21,746 bases of DNA from positions 2,139 to 23,884 of IMG/VR virus record IMGVR_UViG_3300039045_000178, one strand, 5' to 3'. Source of the DNA: a virus. The notes beneath the pieces are model-generated. The model did not search any database, had not been told where the DNA came from, and saw nothing but the letters and a program-made list of their open reading frames with translations. Of the stretch, positions 1-6,138 are shown piece after piece (positions within the stretch are counted from its first letter, which is position 1; each line of letters begins with the position of its first letter). The position numbers and the translations under genes were made by a program.

Positions 1-216
1 TCGTGGTAATGTAATTGCAACTTTTGAATCTAAGTTTGCATCTTGATCGAGTCTTACTAAAAACTTTTGTTTTGGGCCATATGCTAAAGGAACTTTCATT
101 TTTTGAGTTATGTTTCCATTGTTGTCTTTTCTAACAATATTAATATTATTAAATATTGTTCCAAACGTGACGACCATTCGTCTTATTGTTTCATGATAAA
201 ATTGTTGTCCTAGCAT
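1..216 (-). CDS. 15: gp15-like proximal tail sheath stabilisation/completion protein (N-terminal part, cut by window edge)
   Basis: The first 72 codons are visible and the frame is open to the window edge, so the C-terminal part is missing. The N-terminus (MLGQQFYHETIRRM, then TFGTIFNNINIVRK and VPLAYGPKQKFLVRL) resembles the start of T4 gp15, which has a similar F-Y-x-x-x-x-R-R start, a G-x-x-F-x-N-I-x-I stretch and a VP-x-x-Y segment (recalled, not searched). In T4, gp15 caps the completed tail and stabilises the sheath before the head joins. The ATG lies in a TAATG arrangement that shares one base with the gp14 stop. A GGGAG Shine-Dalgarno sits about 6 nt upstream. Its place after gp13 and gp14 matches T4 order. 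The remaining uncertainty is only the unseen C-terminus. Confidence 0.85.
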   Translation of the reverse strand, partial: MLGQQFYHETIRRMVVTFGTIFNNINIVRKDNNGNITQKMKVPLAYGPKQKFLVRLDQDANLDSKVAITLPR

Positions 217-1229
217 TATGTTCTCCCAGCATCACCGAATGGATTAGATTCGCTGAAGTCTAATATGTTTTCATCCTCTGTTTCAAATAACTCATTCTGA
301 GCAGTTGTATCAGTTGACATGTCTCCTACTATATAGTCTTCTTGAATGATATAACTATCAACTCCACTATCGGCAGGGTTTTCAAGAAGTATGCTTTCAC
401 CAGCAGATGACTCATCAGTTTCAGATACTAAAGTATCACCTGTTTCTGCAAGTAAATTATCAGTGTAACCCTTTTGTGTGAAAAACTCCAATGCAAAACT
501 TTGAGTATATCCACTTGTTTGTTCTAGAGTCACTTGATGTTGTAACGCATCACCTGTTAGTGCGTCTTCAACAGCATCAATCGCAGTTATACCTGTATCA
601 AGAACTTCAGAACTATATTCAAACTGTTTACATCTTAACTTATAAACAGGGTTATTGTCAAGTTGATGAAACGGGTCATCTTCATCAACAAATGCGACTT
701 CAAATATTTTATCTAATACTGGGTGATAAATTAAATCACCTTCTTTTGGTCTGTTTGCATATAAACTTGTAGATGCGGCTTCACCTCTTAAATATGCAGT
801 TCCAAATGATGCACTGATTTTATTTGTAAGTGAAGATGTAATTGTGCCTGATTCTAAAAGTATTGAACCTTGAGTAGATGCAGTTGCAGTTTCTAAGTCC
901 ATTTGATGAGCAACATCGTCAAATCTTGTTCTACTTACAACAAAAGTAATTTCATTTCTATTCTCTAAACCAAATTGTTGTATTAGTTCTTTTTCACCTT
1001 GGTATCCACCATCTGCATCCTCAACATACATTTCTATTGTTTGTTGTTTACTAAATGTAGATAGTGAGTCCTCACCAAATATATCATCTCTTGCTGTTAA
1101 AGTTCTATCAACATAATTAACATCGTGACCATGTATTTGTATTGCTTCCTTAATTAAATCTGCGTATAGATTTTGCTCAGAAGCAGATGCCAACTTGCCT
1201 GATGTTGTAAATGCTTGATTAACAGCCAT
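216..1229 (-). CDS. 14: gp14-like neck protein
   Basis: The 337-residue protein resembles the T4 head-completion/neck protein gp14. The shared landmarks are DDIFGED (residues 48-54), PKEGDLIYHP (161-170), DDPFHQL (184-190) and a C-terminal NPFGDAG near the end (T4 has a similar SPFD end). In T4, gp13 and gp14 form the neck that connects the filled head to the tail. The protein is longer than T4 gp14 (about 256 residues). The extra sequence lies near 115-150 and in the C-terminal third, where acidic ILLE/LLAE-type motifs occur (121-126, 258-264, 279-284) like those in gp7 and the 358-residue protein. The start has an AAGGG Shine-Dalgarno 5 nt upstream and follows the gp13 stop by one base. The assignment rests on recalled family motifs plus gene order. 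Confidence 0.88.
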   Translation of the reverse strand: MAVNQAFTTSGKLASASEQNLYADLIKEAIQIHGHDVNYVDRTLTARDDIFGEDSLSTFSKQQTIEMYVEDADGGYQGEKELIQQFGLENRNEITFVVSRTRFDDVAHQMDLETATASTQGSILLESGTITSSLTNKISASFGTAYLRGEAASTSLYANRPKEGDLIYHPVLDKIFEVAFVDEDDPFHQLDNNPVYKLRCKQFEYSSEVLDTGITAIDAVEDALTGDALQHQVTLEQTSGYTQSFALEFFTQKGYTDNLLAETGDTLVSETDESSAGESILLENPADSGVDSYIIQEDYIVGDMSTDTTAQNELFETEDENILDFSESNPFGDAGRT

Positions 1230-1230
1230 C

Positions 1231-2043
1231 TTATCCCTTTATGATCATATCTGGGTATTGTAAATTTTCTATATAAGTTTCTAGTCTTTCGATTTCTTCT
1301 TGTGCTTGTGAATATATTTGTTCACCATTATATGTTACTCCACCAAGTAACGCAACATTTTGAAACTTAGATAAGTTTGTACCCCATTGTCTTTTGATTA
1401 GTGAAGTGGCATATCGTTTCAAATGCATATTATTATATAAATCTGTGTATGTATCTGGGTCTAACTTTCTATAACACTCAATAATTAAATAATCATCTGC
1501 GTTTACATCGCCATCAACATTCATGTCAAGATATAATCTTCCTTGATGTTCATAAAATCTTATAGGTGTTTCGCCAACTAATAGGTGTGATAGATAATCT
1601 AAATGTTGCATTGTCATTTCATAGTGAATTATTGATGTTGATGAAAAATCATAAAGATCGTTTAGTCTTAGTTGATAACGAATATCAAACATATTATTTG
1701 TGGCTGCGTTATCAAATGAAAATATTCTTAATACTGATACTACACTAGAAGGCATTGATATAAAGTTCTTACCTTCTTCAAATGAAAATGTTAATGAATT
1801 ATCTGCTCTATCTGTCGCTGTTGTGGTTGCGTTTGTTTTGAATCTTGCAATATCAGATGCAGTCAGTTTATATTTCAAATACATTTTCTCAATATTATCG
1901 TAGTAATAATGAGCAAAGTATTGAATCGCTTCGTCTATTCTATCATCTATTTGATCGTCTGATACGTTAATATCGACAACCCCAAATCCTAAGTTCCTAA
2001 GACAATAATCCTTCAGTGTTGTTTTCGAGTTTGGTTCTGCCAT
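1231..2043 (-). CDS. 13: gp13-like neck protein
   Basis: The 270-residue protein begins with a segment typical of marine T4-like gp13 proteins: LKDYCLRNLGFGVVDINV followed by the acidic DDQIDDRIDEAIQYF and an aromatic cluster HYYYDNIEKMY. T4 gp13 (about 309 residues) is a neck protein that works with gp14 in head completion. The position directly before gp14 and gp15 supports the call. The start codon at 2043 has an AAGGA Shine-Dalgarno 7 nt upstream. This Shine-Dalgarno and the first 47 nt of the gene lie inside the 3' end of the epimerase gene in another frame, so translation of the two is probably linked. A one-mismatch late octamer, CATAAATA (2061-2068, minus), lies just upstream, but it is too close to the Shine-Dalgarno to be convincing. 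Confidence 0.82.
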   Translation of the reverse strand: MAEPNSKTTLKDYCLRNLGFGVVDINVSDDQIDDRIDEAIQYFAHYYYDNIEKMYLKYKLTASDIARFKTNATTTATDRADNSLTFSFEEGKNFISMPSSVVSVLRIFSFDNAATNNMFDIRYQLRLNDLYDFSSTSIIHYEMTMQHLDYLSHLLVGETPIRFYEHQGRLYLDMNVDGDVNADDYLIIECYRKLDPDTYTDLYNNMHLKRYATSLIKRQWGTNLSKFQNVALLGGVTYNGEQIYSQAQEEIERLETYIENLQYPDMIIKG

Positions 2044-2791
2044 TTAATTTTCCTTCTAAGTATTTATGTATATCTCTTTTTGGTGACCACCCTAATCTAG
2101 TCAATTTTGTAATATCTGCCGTATTATCTAACATTTCACAAGACTCACCTACTCTTTTTTCAACATTAAATCCATAGTATTCTACTAAATTATTTACATG
2201 TAATCCCATACCTGATCCAACATCATATATTCTATCAAATTCAAAATCTTTTGCATATAAAAATAATTTTATCGCATCTATAACATCATCAACATGTATA
2301 AAGTCTCTGATGTGATTTTCACTTACAAACTCAAGTGAGTTGTTTATCATTCTTGAAAACAACATCGTGTCTCTTTGACCATCACCATACACATTTGAAA
2401 ATCTAAGTGCTACATTTTGTAAATAATTATCAGAGATTACCTCAGTCATTTTTTTAGTCGTTCCATATGGTGATAACCACCATTCTTTTGCAGTTGATGA
2501 TGATGCAAAAATTACAGGCACACCAACATACTCTGCGGCTTCAAAAACTGCTCTAGTTCCTAGAGTGTTTGTTATATGATAACTTACGGGATATTTTAAA
2601 CTTCGTTTCACATTTGCTTTTGCGGCAAGATGCACTATCCTCTCTGCATAACCAATATCATCAGGCGTTATGTGAAGTATGTCTTTATCATCTTTTTTAT
2701 CCCAACCGATAACTTCATGACCATCATTAATAAGTGATTTAGACAAATGACTTCCAATAAATCCTTTGTCACCAGTGACTAATATTTTCAT
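1997..2791 (-). CDS. NAD-dependent epimerase/dehydratase (extended SDR, nucleotide-sugar type)
   Basis: The 264-residue protein has the marks of the extended short-chain dehydrogenase family that acts on nucleotide sugars. A Rossmann glycine motif TGDKGFIGS is at 6-14, an acidic residue after beta-2 at D31, and HLAA at 54-57. A serine cluster FASSST (95-100) precedes the catalytic YxxxK pair Y109/K113. FSNVYG (131-136) and RDFIHVDDV (162-170) are typical of UDP-glucose 4-epimerase and dTDP-glucose dehydratase relatives. It is somewhat shorter than the usual 310-340 residues. The substrate cannot be read from the sequence. I chose ATG at 2791 over an upstream TTG at 2797 because it gives the normal MKILVTG start and good spacing to GAGAG. 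The 3' end overlaps gp13 by 47 nt, so the gene is locked into the neck operon. A late octamer lies at 2822-2829. Confidence 0.87.
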   Translation of the reverse strand: MKILVTGDKGFIGSHLSKSLINDGHEVIGWDKKDDKDILHITPDDIGYAERIVHLAAKANVKRSLKYPVSYHITNTLGTRAVFEAAEYVGVPVIFASSSTAKEWWLSPYGTTKKMTEVISDNYLQNVALRFSNVYGDGQRDTMLFSRMINNSLEFVSENHIRDFIHVDDVIDAIKLFLYAKDFEFDRIYDVGSGMGLHVNNLVEYYGFNVEKRVGESCEMLDNTADITKLTRLGWSPKRDIHKYLEGKLNGRTKLENNTEGLLS

Positions 2792-2819
2792 TGACAATAA
2801 TCTCTCAATATGTTATAAG
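2791..2819 (+). promoter_or_regulatory. sigma70-type promoter for the glycosyltransferase pair
   Basis: The plus strand carries a perfect -35 hexamer TTGACA at 2791-2796, a 17-nt spacer, and a -10 hexamer TATAAG at 2814-2819 (5 of 6 to TATAAT). Transcription would start near 2826, about 21 nt before the first glycosyltransferase ATG at 2847. The -35 begins at the base that pairs with the first base of the epimerase start codon, and the start site overlaps the opposing late octamer. The match and spacing are seen directly; use by host RNA polymerase is inferred. Confidence 0.6.
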
Positions 2820-2821
2820 TA

Positions 2822-2829
2822 TATTTATA
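2822..2829 (-). promoter_or_regulatory. T4-type late promoter octamer upstream of the epimerase/neck genes
   Basis: The octamer TATAAATA on the minus strand is an exact match to the T4 late -10 consensus. It lies 30 nt upstream of the epimerase ATG, which leaves room for a short leader with a GAGAG Shine-Dalgarno (2801-2806). It could serve the epimerase, gp13, gp14 and gp15 as one late unit. In an AT-rich genome the octamer can arise by chance, but its placement in a 55-bp intergenic gap favours function. Confidence 0.55.
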
Positions 2830-2846
2830 TCACACATGGATAACAA

Positions 2847-3734
2847 ATGTCAAGGGTAATTTATAGTCTATACATTGATATACCAGAGGATGATTTGGAT
2901 TTTTTTGATAAAAATATCATAAAAAAAGATCAAACACCCACTAATATCAATACTAAAAATCAATTTAAAGAACATTATAGTAAAATAATTGATAATAAAA
3001 AAAGATATGCTGATAATATTGGTGTAGATTTTCATCTTCATGAAAATGATAAAGACTTTAAATATTATGTAAAGTATTTCAAAACACACTTTCCATTTAT
3101 CACGATGTATAATATTGTCAACTTCTATAAGTTAGAGTTGATGAATAGTTATTTGGTTGATCATGATGAAGTATTGTATTTAGATTTTGATGCGATGCCT
3201 GTAACTAAAGATAACTTTTTTGAAGTGTGGGATTTATCAAAAGGTATTGCAGTTTATAATAATAATAAAAATATTAGACCAACTCATATGCCCCTAGATA
3301 TGGTAAGGGGAACAATACGATCACCTTCTGCAAAATATTTTAATGCGATGGCAATGTTAGAAGAGAATAACATGTCACCTCAATGTGATGTTATTAACAC
3401 TGGTATCATTGGATCAAATAAAGAACATTGGAAAAAGTTAGATTATTGGGGTGGTCTTGTCAGTCTATTTGATTTAATGCACTATCTGAGAAGTGATATA
3501 TACGCAAAAGATTCTATGTATCCAAAAAATATTACTGATACTTTTGGATATGATAATGAAACTATTTTTTCATATAAACTAAAAGAAAATGATGTGCCTG
3601 TGCAATGGTTAAATAGTCAGTGGCATTATTTTTATGATACAGAATTACATATACCTAAAGAAACAAAAATAGTACACGCAATAAACAAGGAATTTGATTA
3701 TGTCTGGCGATTCGAAAAAAAGATTAATCTTTAG
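2847..3734 (+). CDS. glycosyltransferase-like protein, GT-A fold (GT8-like), copy 1
   Basis: The 295-residue protein shows the order of motifs seen in GT-A retaining transferases such as family GT8. DEVLYLDFDAMP (107-118) carries a DxD-type metal/nucleotide-sugar site at D113-D115. VINTGIIGSN (182-191) resembles the N-x-G acceptor loop, DNETIF (236-241) a third conserved segment, and KIVHAINKEFDYVW (274-287) a C-terminal histidine motif. It would transfer a sugar from a nucleotide donor; donor and acceptor are unknown. There is no signal peptide or membrane segment, so it is probably cytoplasmic. It lies on the opposite strand to the virion genes, is very rich in A, T, Asn, Lys and Tyr, and its 3' end overlaps copy 2 by 35 nt. 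The Shine-Dalgarno is weak (GGAT). Possible roles are glycosylation of virion fibres or modification of host surface glycans. Confidence 0.72.
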   Translation: MSRVIYSLYIDIPEDDLDFFDKNIIKKDQTPTNINTKNQFKEHYSKIIDNKKRYADNIGVDFHLHENDKDFKYYVKYFKTHFPFITMYNIVNFYKLELMNSYLVDHDEVLYLDFDAMPVTKDNFFEVWDLSKGIAVYNNNKNIRPTHMPLDMVRGTIRSPSAKYFNAMAMLEENNMSPQCDVINTGIIGSNKEHWKKLDYWGGLVSLFDLMHYLRSDIYAKDSMYPKNITDTFGYDNETIFSYKLKENDVPVQWLNSQWHYFYDTELHIPKETKIVHAINKEFDYVWRFEKKINL

Positions 3735-4512
3735 TATCTACACAAAGGTAGAAGAGGACGAAGGTTTTGTTTCTAAAAGACAAAATCATATGAATCAATT
3801 TGAAACACACTTTGATAAACTTAAATATGGTTTAGAAAATTATGCAAATATTTGTAATGCAGATTTTAAATTAATACAACCAGATGTTCAACACTTTGAT
3901 AATTTAAATAATTATAAAATAGAACTATGGGAAGATTTTTGTGAGGACTATGATGAAGTTTTATATTTTGATTTTGATATAATTCCTAATACAACAAAAA
4001 ATATATTTGAGTCTTTTGATTTTAATAAACTTGTTTGTGTGATGTTAGATACACCGATTTCTCGTTTTGTATATTCAAAAGAAGATTTAGATAACAAAGA
4101 AAGATTTTACAAAACACTTGATAAGTATCACTGGTTAGTAAAAACAAAACAATATCATCATATGTTAATGTCTGAAATGATACAACCTAAAACAGAATGG
4201 ATGATTAACACAGCAGTGTTTGGTGGTAATAAAACTTTCAGAGATAAGTTAAAGTTCAGTACAAGATTACTAACACATCAACATGTCATAGATGAAATAA
4301 AAGATATGGATAATAGATATTTTTATAATAATGAAATTATAATATGTTATTCTTTAGAGAAGTATAATTTACTAGATGATGTGCAAAGATTACCACAACA
4401 TTGGTATGGTGATGTATTTAATGATAGTGATTTAAGATTGTGTCACACACACTATATTAATCACATTTATAGTAAAGACTTTGGAAGTGTTTTTAAGACT
4501 TTGAATCTTTAA
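3700..4512 (+). CDS. glycosyltransferase-like protein, GT-A fold, copy 2 (paralogue)
   Basis: The 270-residue protein is laid out like its neighbour and looks like a diverged tandem copy. It has DEVLYFDFDIIPNT (85-98) with DxD at D91-D93, WMINTAVFGGN (167-177), and NNEIII (210-215) in place of DNETIF. A C-terminal CHTHYINHIYS (248-258) takes the place of the VHAINKEF segment. I chose ATG at 3700 rather than TTG at 3694 because AAGGA lies 8 nt upstream. The gene overlaps the first transferase by 35 nt, so the two form one translationally linked unit. Its end overlaps the convergent 208-residue gene by 20 nt, with no terminator visible. The change of DNE to NNE in the third motif may mean a different substrate or altered activity. 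Confidence 0.68.
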   Translation: MSGDSKKRLIFSIYTKVEEDEGFVSKRQNHMNQFETHFDKLKYGLENYANICNADFKLIQPDVQHFDNLNNYKIELWEDFCEDYDEVLYFDFDIIPNTTKNIFESFDFNKLVCVMLDTPISRFVYSKEDLDNKERFYKTLDKYHWLVKTKQYHHMLMSEMIQPKTEWMINTAVFGGNKTFRDKLKFSTRLLTHQHVIDEIKDMDNRYFYNNEIIICYSLEKYNLLDDVQRLPQHWYGDVFNDSDLRLCHTHYINHIYSKDFGSVFKTLNL

Positions 4513-5119
4513 TCTCTAATAATATTTTTAGAATCTCAATAGGATCTTTTGCTTTTCTTAATTTAGATTTAACATCTCTATCTTCACAATTTTTAACTAT
4601 GTCTAATTCAAAGGCTGCAAGTTTTACAATAAACAAATCTTCTTTTTGTTTTTCTGTATCAAAGTCTTCGAAGAAAAGTCTAAGTCCATATGAATAAAAC
4701 TTTGTATCTACTTTTGATGATTGTGTTTCACTATCATAGTATGCAATAGGATCAATTAATAATCCTTGTTCTTTTCCAACACGAACTGCAAACTCTTTAA
4801 AATATCTTTCTTCTCGTTTAATTCTTTTGTACGTTAACTCATGCATAGTATCAAGATCAGTTAATGTTAAAAGTTTTTTTGTGTATTTGTGATCTTCATC
4901 ATATACAAAATTAAACTCATCTTCCTTACCTTTATCATTATAAAAATATACTCTTACATGAGTTCTTTCGTTATTTGTAAATTCAGCACGAATAAAATTA
5001 TCTTTATTCCATAAGTTATAATGTGTGTCGTTATCTTGTTGTTCTTGTTCACCAACTGGTTGTTTTTCTATAGGCGCTGGTTTTGGTTTGGTTGTCAAAG
5101 GGATGTCTTTCAACTCCAT
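4493..5119 (-). CDS. conserved-looking phage protein of unknown function
   Basis: I do not recognise this 208-residue protein. It opens with a Pro/Lys/Gln-rich, probably disordered segment (1-30). A mixed alpha/beta region rich in aromatic and charged residues follows (VRVYFYNDKGKEDEFNFVYD, then RIKREERYFKEFAVRVGKEQ). It ends with a charged helical region of about 60 residues. There is no signal peptide, membrane segment or cysteine motif. The start has a strong AAAGGAG Shine-Dalgarno 6 nt upstream. Unlike its neighbours it lacks the Ser/Thr/Gly-rich repeat composition of fibre proteins, so it may be a small accessory or assembly factor. Its 3' end overlaps the second glycosyltransferase tail to tail. 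A weak sigma70-like pair (TTTACA, 16 nt, CATAAT; 5136-5163) lies upstream. Confidence 0.6.
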   Translation of the reverse strand: MELKDIPLTTKPKPAPIEKQPVGEQEQQDNDTHYNLWNKDNFIRAEFTNNERTHVRVYFYNDKGKEDEFNFVYDEDHKYTKKLLTLTDLDTMHELTYKRIKREERYFKEFAVRVGKEQGLLIDPIAYYDSETQSSKVDTKFYSYGLRLFFEDFDTEKQKEDLFIVKLAAFELDIVKNCEDRDVKSKLRKAKDPIEILKILLEIKDSKS

Positions 5120-5136
5120 AATATACTCCTTTAGGA

Positions 5137-6096
5137 TTATGATTTATTAATTTTAAATGTAAATGTCGATATTGTTCCGGCTGATCCGTTAGGGAACTTT
5201 TGTGATCTATAATCATCAGCTCCAACAAATCTATTTGTCTCTGTGCCTGATCCGTCTAATCTTGTATCAGTCATTGCAGTTCCTCTATCATCACCTGATC
5301 CATTAATATTATAATCAATTTGATGATCTGCGGCAACATCATCATCCACTGCAAGTTTTCTTATGTATTCTTGAAGTAGTGATTCGATATCTGCTTCTGA
5401 GTATTCATTCAAGTTATTACTTGAATTATCGATAAACAATAATGTTCTTGCAGGTGAGTTGTCAACTGCGTCTCTTCTATGCAAAAAGAACTCATTAATA
5501 TTTGTAGAGTGATCTTGGAAAGAACCTGATGATCCTATTTGATCGGCAGAATAAGAACCTGTGTCTGCTCTCGTGTCTATGAATACTGCTGTTGAAGAAA
5601 CCAGAGTGTGATTTGATAATGAGTTAGAGTTATGAATTGTAAATGTTCCACCATAGTCACCAGCAACTGCTTCACTACTTGCAACCATTAGATCAATCGC
5701 AGGTTTAATAAATGTATCAACAAAATCTGCCTCTGTCATAGATCGTATCGCTTCTGCTGATGAATCATAGTAAACGGGAAATGCCACGTTGTTAGTATCA
5801 CCAGAAACACTGACAGATGCCTTTGTCTGTGATAATTTATCAAATGAAGTTGTAACAGTTGTTAGAGAACCAGAACCTGGGTGTGAGGAGTTTTGTTGCA
5901 CAGCAGCAGATGATCTTAATCTTGTATCATCCATTTGTGGTGAGATAGTACCACTCGAACTCACAACTGAAACAGTGACCGATGGGTTGTCTGCATATTG
6001 TTTGATTGCTTGTCTTTGATATTCTACAATCTCAGCAGCTGACAATTCAATTAAACTACCACTACCATCGTAATATAAAGGTGTTCTTGCTGTCAT
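5137..6096 (-). CDS. virion structural protein with three internal repeats
   Basis: The 319-residue protein consists of three diverged repeats. Each starts with an aromatic/Asp motif and an acidic helix: PLYYDGSGSLIELSAAEI (6-23), FPVYYDSSAEAIRSMTEADF (106-125) and LLFIDNSSNNLNEYSEADI (219-237). Each is followed by a beta-rich part ending in a DTR motif (DDTRL 56-60, IDTRA 173-177, TDTRL 276-280). I recall similar YYDxSG...DTRL proteins in the structural gene clusters of marine T4-like phages, where they have no precise function. The start has an AGGAGAT Shine-Dalgarno. It lies directly after the tail fibre gene, so a fibre-associated or tail-decoration role is likely but inferred. Confidence 0.72.
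   Translation of the reverse strand: MTARTPLYYDGSGSLIELSAAEIVEYQRQAIKQYADNPSVTVSVVSSSGTISPQMDDTRLRSSAAVQQNSSHPGSGSLTTVTTSFDKLSQTKASVSVSGDTNNVAFPVYYDSSAEAIRSMTEADFVDTFIKPAIDLMVASSEAVAGDYGGTFTIHNSNSLSNHTLVSSTAVFIDTRADTGSYSADQIGSSGSFQDHSTNINEFFLHRRDAVDNSPARTLLFIDNSSNNLNEYSEADIESLLQEYIRKLAVDDDVAADHQIDYNINGSGDDRGTAMTDTRLDGSGTETNRFVGADDYRSQKFPNGSAGTISTFTFKINKS
5242..5448 (-). repeat. internal repeat 3 of the 319-residue protein
   Basis: It covers about residues 217-285. The repeat runs from LLFIDNSS through YSEADI to DTRLDGSG, and is closest in layout to repeat 1. Confidence 0.55.
5566..5781 (-). repeat. internal repeat 2 of the 319-residue protein
   Basis: It covers about residues 106-177. The repeat runs from PVYYDSS through MTEADF to IDTRA, with a longer middle than the other copies. 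Confidence 0.5.
5911..6081 (-). repeat. internal repeat 1 of the 319-residue protein
   Basis: It covers about residues 6-62. The repeat runs from the YYDGSG motif through the acidic helix to DDTRL, and is aligned by eye with the copies at 5566-5781 and 5242-5448. Confidence 0.55.
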
Positions 6097-6138
6097 AATA
6101 TCTCCTAATATATACTATTTACAACCTTTTGTCAACTA

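Noticed and set aside
2061-2068. CATAAATA as a late promoter for gp13
   Set aside because: It has one mismatch and is so close to the gp13 Shine-Dalgarno that the transcript might not contain it. It also lies inside the epimerase coding sequence.
2791-2797. TTG start for the epimerase, two codons upstream
   Set aside because: ATG at 2791 gives the usual SDR start and better spacing from GAGAG.
2868-3089. 73-residue hydrophobic minus-strand frame opposite the first glycosyltransferase
   Set aside because: It is antisense to a well-supported gene. The Ile/Phe-rich content follows from the A/T-rich Lys/Asn codons on the other strand.
3694-3700. TTG start for the second glycosyltransferase
   Set aside because: ATG at 3700 has AAGGA at proper spacing; the TTG start does not.
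6107-6135. sigma70-like promoter (TTGACA, 17 nt, TATATT, minus strand) before the 319-residue gene
   Set aside because: The start site would fall at or past the Shine-Dalgarno, only about 5 nt from the ATG, so the transcript would lose its ribosome site. It is probably chance in AT-rich DNA.
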